DNA of 37,831 nucleotides from assembly GCA_018691345.1 (NCBI GenBank), contig JABGTJ010000039.1, positions 97,074-134,904 on the forward strand, given 5' to 3'. Each line of letters opens with the position of its first letter. Position 1 is the first letter of the stretch. The notes under the pieces are model-generated. The model ran no database searches. It was not told where the DNA came from and was given only the letters and a program-made list of their open reading frames with translations. The position numbers and the translations under genes were made by a program. This document shows, in pieces, positions 24,689 to 33,809 of this stretch. Source of the stretch: Methanobacteriota archaeon. Its GTDB lineage: Archaea; Thermoplasmatota; Poseidoniia; Poseidoniales; Poseidoniaceae.

Positions 24689-25654
24689 TTATGACGATTT
24701 ACGCAGAACAGAAACGAAACCCAGCAGCAAGAGCAACTCTATGCCGCCAACCCACGGTACGGAATTGGACTCTTCACGCAAGAGAACATCGTCATCCTCT
24801 TGGTCGTCGTTGTTTGAAGATGTATCGTCATCATCAGCCTGGATAGCCTCGACATCCACCTCAAAGGTTGTGCTTCGAGATGCTTCATCACCTTCTGATT
24901 CTAAAGATAATGTCACCTCACAAACGCGGGTTGGTTGGCTGGTTGAGGCTTCAAGAGTGAGCGTCACAAATGTATCCTTACCGCTTTGAGCACCGGTAGG
25001 GTCAACCACGGTATTGGCAAGTTCTTCGACGCCAACCATCGAGAGATGTGGGCAACTCCTAAACTGTACCGTTGCTTCTTTGATAGCATCTTTAGTGTTT
25101 CCATTGTTGATGATTTGGGCCGTGAATTCGATCGACGAACCAGCGAACAATTGTTCCTCTGGCAGTGACACAGTGGATCGTAAGTCGAATATTTTCGGGA
25201 CGCTGACATCCCCTTCAATTTCTTGGGTACTGGCGGTTGTGTCGCCAACCTTTTCTTCTGCGGTGACCGTCAGCATTGAGGTGTTGCCCGGGTTGTATTC
25301 ACGTGCAGCATCATCATCAACAGAATCAAATTGAATACTGAATGTTTCGTTTCCATTGGCAGCGACTGAAAAAGTATCGGGGCCTGAAAATGTGAACGGT
25401 ACCCAAGAATCAAACTCATACTCAAGAGCAATTTCCAGCTGCGCCATTCTGTTGTTTTCAACATATACCACGATTTCGCCTTCAGCATCCCAGTCGATAT
25501 CCATGTCTACAATATACGTTGAATCCATGTCTGTAGCCCATCCAAGAGCCCATGATGGACCTTCGATGGGTGATTGCGCTTCAACAGAAACTCCACCTAA
25601 AACGGACAATCCAAGTAAGAAAGTCGCTAGCATGACAAGTACTTTCTGTTGCAT
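24689..25654 (-). CDS. Secreted Asp-rich protein of the HCR operon
   Basis: I do not recognise this 321-residue secreted protein. A signal peptide (about 1-26, hydrophobic core LATFLLGLSVLGGVSV) leads to a beta-rich ectodomain with CARDB-like segments (QIINNGNTKDAI). A very acidic linker, ADDDDTSSNNDDQEDDD (about 273-290), precedes a C-terminal hydrophobic helix (about 300-317, GGIELLLLLGFVSVL) and a basic end RKSS. That end resembles archaeal C-terminal surface anchoring, but a PGF-CTERM sequence is not seen. ATG 25654 lies 9 bases after the HCR beta-subunit stop, with SD GAGGTGGA overlapping that stop, so it belongs to that operon. A surface binding protein is a guess; binding partner unknown. 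Confidence 0.75.
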   Translation of the reverse strand: MQQKVLVMLATFLLGLSVLGGVSVEAQSPIEGPSWALGWATDMDSTYIVDMDIDWDAEGEIVVYVENNRMAQLEIALEYEFDSWVPFTFSGPDTFSVAANGNETFSIQFDSVDDDAAREYNPGNTSMLTVTAEEKVGDTTASTQEIEGDVSVPKIFDLRSTVSLPEEQLFAGSSIEFTAQIINNGNTKDAIKEATVQFRSCPHLSMVGVEELANTVVDPTGAQSGKDTFVTLTLEASTSQPTRVCEVTLSLESEGDEASRSTTFEVDVEAIQADDDDTSSNNDDQEDDDVLLREESNSVPWVGGIELLLLLGFVSVLRKSS

Positions 25655-25663
25655 GATTCCACC

Positions 25664-26638
25664 TCATTCAATCATTTTTTCGACCGCTCGCTTGGTTAGC
25701 ACCCGCACCATTGATTTACGGTAACGAGGTGGAAGTGAGGTGTTGTTTACTGGTTTGACACTCTTTCGAACTGCTGCTGCAAGAGCCTTGACGGAGTTCA
25801 TCCCATCCCAACCTGTTTCGAGAACCGAGGTAACTTCCTCAGGGTGGCATCGTGGAATCGACTCAAGTGCAGTCGTTGCTACTTTGAGGGAAGTTGCGTC
25901 ACCAGCAATCCAAGATGCGGCGACTCCAGCCTCTGGGAAATCCCAGGTATCACGAACTCTAAGTTTCTGGTAAGAACCTGTTCTCGCTGCAGACGCTTCA
26001 GAAAGAGTGATTTTAAGCAGGAACTCTCCCTTTTCAAGAACGTTCTTTTTCATTCCATCAAGTTGGTAAAACTCTTGCAAAGGCATTGTACGCAGTCCAC
26101 TTGGACCGATGAGGTGAACCTCTGCCTCCAGAACCATGAGGGTTGGAGCAATGTCACCTTGATAGGTCGCAACGCACAATGTGTTTTGGTTTGGAACGAC
26201 ACGGCAATCAGCACCTGTGCCGCAATCTGCCTTGTGGCACCAGTCAATAGAACGACGCCAGTCTTCACCTTGATTGTACCAGAAACAACGAGTGTCAAGG
26301 CATAAGTTGCCGCCCAGTGTAGCATTTCTTCGGATAAGGGAAGACGCCACTTTACTTGCAGCTTCCACAATCAATGGATGAATTCCGTTCTCGACGGTTA
26401 GATCGGCTAGTCGAGCCATACACCCTATTTCATGCAATGATAATGTGTTCACACCCTCGATTCGAGCAAGTGAAATCACGTGCGGTTTAGGATTCAAGTG
26501 CCATTTGTAATTCGGCAGCAAGTCTGTACCTCCAGCAACCCAATCGAAATCTTCACCCTTTTCCATCAGAGAGCCAGCAATTGCGCAGGCTTCTTCGACG
26601 GTTGTTGGATTGTGCAACACAAACGGTGGCATTAGCAT
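25664..26638 (-). CDS. hcrB: HCR-type FAD subunit with extra [4Fe-4S] loop (beta)
   Basis: This 324-residue FAD-binding subunit belongs to the molybdenum hydroxylase family and resembles the beta subunit of 4-hydroxybenzoyl-CoA reductase. The FAD motifs are WVAGGTDLLPNYK (33-45) and ATLGGN (106-111). Between them and the rest of the FAD domain lies a loop with Cys at 113, 118, 134, 139, 145 and 155 (for example LCLDTRCFWYNQG). In HCR beta subunits four cysteines of this loop hold an additional [4Fe-4S] cluster; ordinary xanthine dehydrogenase and CO dehydrogenase FAD subunits lack it. Cys 118 and 134 have the same 16-residue spacing as the first two in HCR. The start overlaps the alpha-subunit stop as TGATG. 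Substrate not proven. Confidence 0.88.
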   Translation of the reverse strand: MLMPPFVLHNPTTVEEACAIAGSLMEKGEDFDWVAGGTDLLPNYKWHLNPKPHVISLARIEGVNTLSLHEIGCMARLADLTVENGIHPLIVEAASKVASSLIRRNATLGGNLCLDTRCFWYNQGEDWRRSIDWCHKADCGTGADCRVVPNQNTLCVATYQGDIAPTLMVLEAEVHLIGPSGLRTMPLQEFYQLDGMKKNVLEKGEFLLKITLSEASAARTGSYQKLRVRDTWDFPEAGVAASWIAGDATSLKVATTALESIPRCHPEEVTSVLETGWDGMNSVKALAAAVRKSVKPVNNTSLPPRYRKSMVRVLTKRAVEKMIE

Positions 26639-29451
26639 CAGTTTTCACCCCCCATCTCTCGTTGTTCCTTTTTCAGCCAAGCTCGGCCTGCAAGACCAAG
26701 TTCAGCCAGTTGCTCAGGATCGGGTTCAGTTGCTGTGCGCCATCCTTCGACTTGGTCTTCCAATGGAATGGTTGGGTCAAACCCAAACAAGACTCCATTG
26801 ACGTATGGGCTTGTGTCTTCAGTACGTTGCCGTGCTTTATCACGCAATTTGTGTTCTTGAGCACGTGCCACAAGTGTTGGTTGCAATGAACTGTGTGTTA
26901 GTCGAGGGCTTGGAAGGTCCAATGGGTCGTCTACTTTCGAATTTTTGAGAGTCTTTTCGATTCCTTTGAACACGACATCAGGGGTAAGGGGTAGGTCGCG
27001 CAAACGGATGCCTATGGCGTCGTAGACTGCATTCACAACAGCCGGAAGAATCGGTAGAAGTGGGCCTTCGCCTGCTTCTTTCGCACCGAATGGACCTTCC
27101 GGGTCACAGGATTCAATGATAATCGGTTCGACATGTGGCATTTCGTGTACGGATGGTATCTTGTAATCCAAGAGATTGGCATTTTGCAAGTGGCCAGTGC
27201 GACCATATACCATCTTCTCAGACAACACCTGTCCAAGTCCCATATGGCATGAACCAATTATTTGTCCTTTCACTGCCATTGGATTGAGAGCCTTGCCGCA
27301 GTCGTGGGCTGCCCAAACGTCGGTACAACGAATCATTCCAGTTTCCACATCCACATCGACTTCAGCCACATAGGCTGAGAAAGAGTATGCGGGAGCAAGA
27401 CCTGCAGCAGCACCCTTGTGAACTCCACCCATAGGTGGCGAGCGGTATGCGCCGCTTGCAATCAGCGAGCCTTTGTCTTCCTGTGCTTTGTGCAGTGCTT
27501 TGAGATACGAGACACCAATTGCTGGGTCGTGCTTGTAGTAGATACGTCGGTCATTGAGAACCAAATTATCTGGATGGTATCCTAGAATATCCCAGGCTGC
27601 ATTGAGCAATTGTTCTCGGATTTCCAATGCTGCTCGGATTGCAGCATTTGCATTCATGAAGGTGACTCGACTCGAGTATGAGCCTAAATCCACTGGTGAT
27701 GTGTCGCTTTCATGGCTTCGAACATGAATCATTTCGATCGGTAAAGCCAACACTTCAGATACCACTTGGGCAACTGCCGTCGTCGAACCCTGACCGATAT
27801 CCGCAGCGCCTGTATGGACCGTTACACCGCCGTCCATATCCACTTGAATGTGTACCGTGGCGTGTGGGAATCGGTTCGGGTCCCAATGAATTGGCAATCC
27901 AGAACCGGAGATGAAGAAGCCACAGCCGATGCCTATTCCTTTACCAAGAGGCATTTGACGGAACTTCTCATCCCAATTCGAACCTTCACGGACTTTCTCT
28001 AAAGCCTCTCTCATTCCGTTCGAAGTAATACGGAAACCACTGATGGTTCTGCTGTGTGGAGGCAAAAGGTTGGCAAGTCTCAAATCGATGGGGTCGACTT
28101 GCATGGTTTCGGCCATTTCATCGAGTCCGACTTCAACTGCGCATCGAGTGTTGACAGCGCCGTGACCTCTCATTGCACCAGAAGCCGGTTTGTTGGTCCA
28201 AACACGAGCGCCGGTATAATGGAATGAACCCAGTTCATAGGGCGCTGTTGCCAATACACCGTTGTAGTACGAAGTGACGTGACCGAAGGAAGCAAAACCA
28301 CCACCATCAATCAGGGCATCGATATCGAAGCCAGAAATTCGAGCTTCTTCATCTGCAGTCATCTTGACTTCGATATGGCTCGGATGTCGGCCTCTGTTAA
28401 TCCAGTAGACTTCTTCTCGGTCAAAGGTAATTCGAACCGGCCGGCCGGCTTTGCGAGCAAGAATTGCAGCGCACATCTCATGAGGGAAAGGGTCAGATTT
28501 TCCACCAAACCCACCGCCAACAAACGTACGGATGACGTTGATTTGATGCATTGGAACATCAAGAACGGTTGAAAGTGCTCGATGCGTATAGTGAGGGACT
28601 TGTTGTGGCGTGTAGAGTTGGAGCCTTCCATTCGGACCCCAATGGGCAACGACGGCGTGAGGCTCAGTGAACCCGTGATGGACACCAGCCATGCTCCATT
28701 TGCCGTGGGACTCAGCATGAGGTTTATCGACCAAAGAACGGTCTCCGAATTCTTGGAATACTCTCTTTTGAACATTGGTCTTCGACAAATGGTACTTTCC
28801 TCGCCAGTGAATCGGTTCATCTGCGTCCTCAAGACCCTTTTTTGGATCGAATACTGGTTCAAGAACTTCCCATTCAACCTCGAAGAGGTTGAGTGCTTCA
28901 AGTGCCGTTGCTTCATCAACAGCGGCTACGCATGCAACAAGGTCGCCAACGTGGCGAACTTTCTCAACGGCCATTGCGTGTTCGTCTTTTGTCACGGGCA
29001 ATACGCCAAAACGGTGAGGTGAATCTTCGCCGGTTGCTACAGCCAATACCCCTGGAAGAGCTTCGACTCGAGAGGTGTCAATCGACTTAATTCTAGCATA
29101 ATGGTGCGGGGAACGAAGAATTTTCCCTATGATTTCATTTGGCAAACGGACATCGTCGCCGTACCATGCTTGTCCAGTGACTTTGGCATTCGAATCTACG
29201 AGTGGGATTTCCTTACCAACGGTCGTACCGGTTCGGGCCCGGTCGTGTATGTGAGAACCGGCTGGTTGTTCCTCTTTTCCACCGACAGATTCGGGAATGA
29301 AATCCAAGTCTCGTGGTTTCATGTGCGGGCGTGAGCCGCCTGAGCCTGGAGGCGGGAACGATTGCTTACCAGCAACACGCTTGCCATCCTTTCGAGTTGT
29401 TTGGCCTGAGCCACCGGGTTGTTGACGATATCCACCTGACATAATAATCAC
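26638..29451 (-). CDS. hcrA: HCR-type molybdopterin subunit (alpha)
   Basis: This 937-residue subunit carries the molybdenum cofactor and active site. It starts after a low-complexity polar arm (about residues 1-75, rich in Gly, Ser, Pro). The core then shows TGTTVGKEIPLVD, ARIKSIDTSRVEALPGV, FVGGGFGGKSDPFPHEM, TNKPASGAMRGHGAVN and the general-base motif GAKEAGEGP near residue 790. These are closest in my memory to 4-hydroxybenzoyl-CoA reductase alpha rather than xanthine dehydrogenase, but the substrate could differ. Start ATG 29451 overlaps the FeS-subunit end by 4 bases; ATG 29442 (MSGG) is an alternative. It overlaps the beta subunit by one base. Confidence 0.9.
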   Translation of the reverse strand: MIIMSGGYRQQPGGSGQTTRKDGKRVAGKQSFPPPGSGGSRPHMKPRDLDFIPESVGGKEEQPAGSHIHDRARTGTTVGKEIPLVDSNAKVTGQAWYGDDVRLPNEIIGKILRSPHHYARIKSIDTSRVEALPGVLAVATGEDSPHRFGVLPVTKDEHAMAVEKVRHVGDLVACVAAVDEATALEALNLFEVEWEVLEPVFDPKKGLEDADEPIHWRGKYHLSKTNVQKRVFQEFGDRSLVDKPHAESHGKWSMAGVHHGFTEPHAVVAHWGPNGRLQLYTPQQVPHYTHRALSTVLDVPMHQINVIRTFVGGGFGGKSDPFPHEMCAAILARKAGRPVRITFDREEVYWINRGRHPSHIEVKMTADEEARISGFDIDALIDGGGFASFGHVTSYYNGVLATAPYELGSFHYTGARVWTNKPASGAMRGHGAVNTRCAVEVGLDEMAETMQVDPIDLRLANLLPPHSRTISGFRITSNGMREALEKVREGSNWDEKFRQMPLGKGIGIGCGFFISGSGLPIHWDPNRFPHATVHIQVDMDGGVTVHTGAADIGQGSTTAVAQVVSEVLALPIEMIHVRSHESDTSPVDLGSYSSRVTFMNANAAIRAALEIREQLLNAAWDILGYHPDNLVLNDRRIYYKHDPAIGVSYLKALHKAQEDKGSLIASGAYRSPPMGGVHKGAAAGLAPAYSFSAYVAEVDVDVETGMIRCTDVWAAHDCGKALNPMAVKGQIIGSCHMGLGQVLSEKMVYGRTGHLQNANLLDYKIPSVHEMPHVEPIIIESCDPEGPFGAKEAGEGPLLPILPAVVNAVYDAIGIRLRDLPLTPDVVFKGIEKTLKNSKVDDPLDLPSPRLTHSSLQPTLVARAQEHKLRDKARQRTEDTSPYVNGVLFGFDPTIPLEDQVEGWRTATEPDPEQLAELGLAGRAWLKKEQREMGGEN

Positions 29452-30128
29452 CGTGCGTGGCCTGGAGGCATGTTTGGTTCTTCAGGACCCTCTGGGTGAG
29501 GGTCAGGATGTGGGTCGCTTGCAGGTGCTGCAGCCTCGACTTCACCTCTGTGAATAGCCGCTGCGCCTTTGATTGAATCAATGATTTGTTGGTATCCAGT
29601 GCATCGGCAAAGGTTGCCTTCAATGGCACAAGCAATTTCTTTATCGGTCGGCGAATCGTTTTCATTCAGTAAAGCCTGAGCAGAGATGAGGAAACCAGGC
29701 GTACAAAAACCACACTGCGAACCTCCATGTTCGGCAAAGCATGATTGGATCGGTGCAAGGTGTGCACCGTCAGCAAGCCCTTCGACCGTCGTGATGACCG
29801 AGCCTTCAACCTGTCCGGCTAGACAGAGGCAAGACAATCGAGGATTGCCATCCACCATCACGGTGCAACATCCACAGGTTCCAAGATCACAACCTCGCTT
29901 TACGCCAAGCGTGCCGACCTTGTCGCGCAGGACATCGAGCAGAACTGCATTGGATGGAACTAAAACTTCAACTGGAGTTCCGTTGACCTCTGCAGACCAG
30001 ACTTTTTTCTTCGGACTTGGTATCATTTCGATATGTTCGCTACCCACCATATTCTGTCGCCAAAGGCGACGTAGTGGCGCCCGCATATCAACATAGGGTA
30101 TGCCGCTGTTGCTGAAGCAACAACTCAT
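29448..30128 (-). CDS. hcrC: HCR-type iron-sulfur subunit (gamma)
   Basis: This 226-residue subunit carries two [2Fe-2S] clusters. The plant-type cluster is held by C80, C85, C88 and C100 (GCDLGTCGCC and later SC). The second, all-alpha cluster is held by C139, C142, C174 and C176 (CGFCTPG and NLCRCTGY). Electrons would pass between the molybdenum site of alpha and an outside carrier. The ORF has a 34-residue extension before the usual start (about MIPSPKKKVW) and a Pro/His-rich tail (SDPHPDPHPEGPEEP) after 200; typical members end near 160-170. Start 30128 overlaps the acyltransferase stop as ATGA, but M27 or M35 would also fit the family. No clear SD. Confidence 0.93.
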   Translation of the reverse strand: MSCCFSNSGIPYVDMRAPLRRLWRQNMVGSEHIEMIPSPKKKVWSAEVNGTPVEVLVPSNAVLLDVLRDKVGTLGVKRGCDLGTCGCCTVMVDGNPRLSCLCLAGQVEGSVITTVEGLADGAHLAPIQSCFAEHGGSQCGFCTPGFLISAQALLNENDSPTDKEIACAIEGNLCRCTGYQQIIDSIKGAAAIHRGEVEAAAPASDPHPDPHPEGPEEPNMPPGHAR

Positions 30129-31738
30129 GAATGTACAGAGGGGGCTGGAGTAGAGCGTTTCTTGACCGAGACGACATCATCACTGCCGGCTGGAGGGTCC
30201 ACCCAGTCTGGATCGCCGGGCAGAACCAGGCCTTCACCTAAACCGACCAAGCGCCCGGCCAACTGCCTTTGTTGTTTAACGAGTAAATCCCAATTGTATT
30301 CATCGTCCTTCCAAGCCTTCCATCTTCTCATCGCCCTTGAACTGATCACCAATCGAGCGTACAATCGCAAGTGCAGTTTTGCAGATGCCGGCCACCATAT
30401 GAACAGGAGAGAGAAAACCAGTAGAGACGGAAGGAATGTTAACAGTTCCAACAACCAATGCTTGACGAGAATTTCATTCACTGGACTTGCAGTCGCAAGC
30501 AGCATCCATGTGAGAGCAGCAGAGGCTATGACCCACCATAGAGGGAAGAAAATAACCGCAGTCAGCACTTTGAGAGTTCCAATGATGGATTGGTCAGCAC
30601 CTCGTTTTTTCATGAATTTTACCGCAGTAGCGTTGCCTCGATAAGGAACGAGATTGCCAAAAACTGCACTCCAAGTAATGAGTCCAAGCATCCAAACGCC
30701 TGCCCAAAGCCATGAAAACATCACTTTTGCAGAATCCTTACGAGTGAGGTTCTCCGGACGTGCATCGACATCAATTGGGGTAATGTTGCGTTCGTCCAAC
30801 TGTTCGAAATGATGTTCGCAATCTTCAACCAATTTTCCGGTAAGAGAGGGGTCGTGTTCAGCAAGGTATTCCCAGCCAGCACGAACTCTTCGCGCCCCCA
30901 TCACCGATTCTGCATAACTCGGTTTGACTAATTTCCCACCGCTCTGGCGGGCTTTTTCAGCATAAGCCAAACTCCTTCCTTTCCAAATCAGCGTACGCTC
31001 CCTCCATGTCGTCTTTGACAGGCTAGCACGATTCAACTCTATTCCGATTAAACTGGTGACCTCAGAGACCCATTCTCTATCCATTGCATCCTGTTCCTCA
31101 GGATTCTCAACCAAATCTGGAATGGGTGCGAATTTCATAATTCGTTCAACTATGACTGCTGCTCTCTCACGGAAAGTATGTGATTCCGAGTAATGCAGCC
31201 CAATGGGCACGAGTTGAGGTTCAGCTTGGCCTTCGACCAGTGCTTTCCTTCGTGCAGCAAGTAAAATTCGTGCAGCTCCTGAACGAGCGCGCTTAACTGA
31301 AGATTCTGTATGTGTTGTGCCCTCCGGGAAAATAATCAGACGACCGCCATCAGCGACAACTGAAGCCACATTGTCCAACTGATCTCGGTTGCGGGCTTTG
31401 GCACCTTCCACATCGTCTGAATCCTGCGCCCTTTCGATAGGAACTGCTCCTGCGCCCCGGATGAGACGTCCAAGGAGAGGAATCTTGAACAGCGTGTGCT
31501 TTGCAATCATTGACAGCCGTCCAGGGAGCGATGCATGCATGAGCATAGGGTCAATGAGGCCACTGGGATGCCATGCGATGAAAATGATACCACCTTCCTG
31601 AGGAAGATTTTCGTCATCAACAATGTTGATTTCTCTGAACCAGATACTAACAAGCGACCTCGACATACGGCGAACCCAGCGATAGATCCTGTTAATGCGT
31701 GGGTGACCATCACCTTGTGGGTCTTTCGGCCAGCGCAT
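30125..31738 (-). CDS. PlsC-type acyltransferase with C-terminal membrane domain
   Basis: This 537-residue protein belongs to the lysophosphatidate acyltransferase (PlsC) superfamily. Motif I is HPSGLIDP (57-64), the H-x5-D variant seen in some members. Motif II lies around GAGAVPIERAQ (95-105), and motif III is FPEGTTHTE (about 139-147). After about residue 230 comes a long region with at least three hydrophobic helices (for example GVWMLGLITWSAVFG and TAVIFFPLWWVIASAALTW) not found in short PlsC proteins. Substrate is not clear: archaeal ether lipids do not need it, so it may act on acyl-modified or bacterial-type lipids. It is the first gene of the HCR operon, with ATGA overlap to the FeS subunit. 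A weak TATA (AAAAGATA) lies upstream. Confidence 0.85.
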   Translation of the reverse strand: MRWPKDPQGDGHPRINRIYRWVRRMSRSLVSIWFREINIVDDENLPQEGGIIFIAWHPSGLIDPMLMHASLPGRLSMIAKHTLFKIPLLGRLIRGAGAVPIERAQDSDDVEGAKARNRDQLDNVASVVADGGRLIIFPEGTTHTESSVKRARSGAARILLAARRKALVEGQAEPQLVPIGLHYSESHTFRERAAVIVERIMKFAPIPDLVENPEEQDAMDREWVSEVTSLIGIELNRASLSKTTWRERTLIWKGRSLAYAEKARQSGGKLVKPSYAESVMGARRVRAGWEYLAEHDPSLTGKLVEDCEHHFEQLDERNITPIDVDARPENLTRKDSAKVMFSWLWAGVWMLGLITWSAVFGNLVPYRGNATAVKFMKKRGADQSIIGTLKVLTAVIFFPLWWVIASAALTWMLLATASPVNEILVKHWLLELLTFLPSLLVFSLLFIWWPASAKLHLRLYARLVISSRAMRRWKAWKDDEYNWDLLVKQQRQLAGRLVGLGEGLVLPGDPDWVDPPAGSDDVVSVKKRSTPAPSVHS

Positions 31739-31796
31739 GCGCCAACCACATCGTTCTATCTTTTGAGTTCATCTCCGGCTTGAACGGAAATTATCG

Positions 31797-33809
31797 CTAT
31801 AATGATTTTTCTTCATCATCGACCTGTTGAGAGATGACATCACTCATCTCTTGATCACCAAGTGTATTGAAATCAATACCTGCAAGCGTGCCTTCCTCCT
31901 TGTTGGTGATGACGTTAATCACGAGAAGAACAATGAGGAAAAGAACGATGAATGCCCCTACACCGAGAAGCATCGAGGTGCTAGAGACACCGTCATCATC
32001 AGATTGTGTCTCAAACGCTGATGCAGTGTCCATGAGCATGATGTTCGCTGTAATCAGTGGAGAGGACGTATGTCCGCCTGAATCGTTTGCTTTGATGCCA
32101 CGGATTGAAATCGTATGGTTTCCCTCCAAATCGATTCCAGGAAGGTGTTCCAGTTGGTGAATAATATCGATTGCAGTTAATGTTCCGGATGTATCACCGT
32201 GGTCAAAACTGTGAATGTTGGTCCAATCATCACGCAGATGGTTACTGCGCCATTGGACGGTATCCACATCGCCTGTTGCGGAGTAAGAAAGAAGTTCATC
32301 AGGGAACATGTGGATTCGGCTATCTGCGCCGATTTCAGTCGAAAGAAGAACTTCCATTGACGAATCATAGGCGTAATCCCGTTCTGCAGCTTCATAAACT
32401 GCTTCAAGAGCACGGACTTCACCATGGCCGTAAACGTTGTTTTGCCGGTTCTTGGTCACCAAATGTTGAGCATCGTTGTCATCGCATCCGTCAATTCCGG
32501 CTGCATCTCCCATGTAGGTACATGCGCGGTACTCTGCAGTTTCTTGCATAATGTTACGGACTTCAAACGGCGTTAAGTCTGGATTCGCTTGAAGCATCAA
32601 AGCAGCAACACCTGCTGCACCCGGGGTCGCCATTGAAGTGCCGGACATATCGGTATACTGATCTCCTGAATTGAACTGAACAGACATGACATTGGAACCG
32701 ACGTAAGCCACATTTGGTTTGACACGGTTTTCTTCAGTAGGGCCTTGACTGGAATAGATAGCGATGCTGGAATCCTTGTCAAGTGCTCCGACGGTAATTG
32801 CATCTTCTGCGCTACCCGGAGTACCGATCGTTCCACGTCCTGCAGAGTTTCCAGCAGCAATAAACAGTGTAATGTCGTTGTAGACCATTTCGTTGGCCAT
32901 TCGGTTCACACTGTCTTCTTCAGACGAGGTCCATTCGATGAGTCCGAAACCACCGAGAGACATTGAGGCTGCTCGGATGTTGTACTCATAGCGATGGTCA
33001 ACGGTCCATTCCATACCAGCCATCACGGTAGCAAATGAACCGGATCCTGCTGCATCTAGAACTTTAACGCCCACGAGGAAAGCTTGTGGGGCCATACCGA
33101 TGTGGTCATAATTTGGCGCACCGGTTCCCGCAGTTGTTCCAGCACAGTGAGAGCCGTGTCCTTGGTCGTCGTAAGGGAAGACTTCAGTACCGTTGACGAG
33201 GCCAGGATTGTTAACCGGGTCATAGAAAGCGATGACTTTAGGATCGTTGGTAGCAGGGTCATCATCCAAGTCATCGAGACTTGTGTGAGCGCCGTCAATG
33301 CCGGTGTCAATAATTGCCACTGCAGTGCCTGAGCCATCGTATCCAGTGTCTGCCCAAACGGTGTCTACACCGTGAAGAACTGCTGCATCGCCGTTCGTAA
33401 CTGAGAGAAGTCCGTCGAGTTCGAGCATAACAACACCGGGAAGAATGGATGCGTCAAGGATTCGGTCGACTGGGACTCGTCCTGCCAACGCGTCGATTCG
33501 GTCGAGAGTCCATTCATGCGTGTATCCGATTTCGCGCTCAAGCATTGCGATTTCTTCATTTCCAGGAGTATGGTCAAAATCGATAATGAGGGGTAGGGTA
33601 TTCTGCTCATCAAGGAAATACGGGCTGTCCTTGTGCACTTCGATCATATCACCGATACCGTTTCCGTTTCGGTCAACCGTGGTTTCAACCCACCAGCCTT
33701 CTTCGTCGGGTTGTTCAGATGTTTCGGAAACGGGTACAGCCATAGCCAATGTAGGCAGGACCATGATGCTCAAACAGAGGAAAGTAATTGCTTTTCGAGT
33801 CGCAGACAT
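31797..33809 (-). CDS. Membrane-anchored subtilisin-like serine protease
   Basis: From ATG 33809 the protein has 670 residues. A signal peptide (core FLCLSIMVLPTLAMA) is followed by a propeptide-like region of about 120 residues that contains DRNGNGIGD, a probable calcium site. The S8 peptidase domain shows the catalytic triad: Asp168 in VAIIDTGIDG, His218 in GHGSHCAGTTAG and Ser392 in SGTSMATPGAAG, with the oxyanion Asn321 in FIAAGNSAG. A beta-type domain (about 470-590) precedes one C-terminal membrane helix (GAFIVLFLIVLLVINVIT) and a cytoplasmic tail. An in-frame TTG upstream (33830) is less likely. Secreted, tethered protease for extracellular or surface protein processing. It is divergent from the large membrane-protein gene. 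Confidence 0.95.
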   Translation of the reverse strand: MSATRKAITFLCLSIMVLPTLAMAVPVSETSEQPDEEGWWVETTVDRNGNGIGDMIEVHKDSPYFLDEQNTLPLIIDFDHTPGNEEIAMLEREIGYTHEWTLDRIDALAGRVPVDRILDASILPGVVMLELDGLLSVTNGDAAVLHGVDTVWADTGYDGSGTAVAIIDTGIDGAHTSLDDLDDDPATNDPKVIAFYDPVNNPGLVNGTEVFPYDDQGHGSHCAGTTAGTGAPNYDHIGMAPQAFLVGVKVLDAAGSGSFATVMAGMEWTVDHRYEYNIRAASMSLGGFGLIEWTSSEEDSVNRMANEMVYNDITLFIAAGNSAGRGTIGTPGSAEDAITVGALDKDSSIAIYSSQGPTEENRVKPNVAYVGSNVMSVQFNSGDQYTDMSGTSMATPGAAGVAALMLQANPDLTPFEVRNIMQETAEYRACTYMGDAAGIDGCDDNDAQHLVTKNRQNNVYGHGEVRALEAVYEAAERDYAYDSSMEVLLSTEIGADSRIHMFPDELLSYSATGDVDTVQWRSNHLRDDWTNIHSFDHGDTSGTLTAIDIIHQLEHLPGIDLEGNHTISIRGIKANDSGGHTSSPLITANIMLMDTASAFETQSDDDGVSSTSMLLGVGAFIVLFLIVLLVINVITNKEEGTLAGIDFNTLGDQEMSDVISQQVDDEEKSL

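Noticed and set aside
28359..28919. Minus-strand 186-codon frame inside the molybdopterin subunit gene
   Set aside because: It is a shifted frame of a gene with strong family motifs in the other frame; no domain is recognisable.
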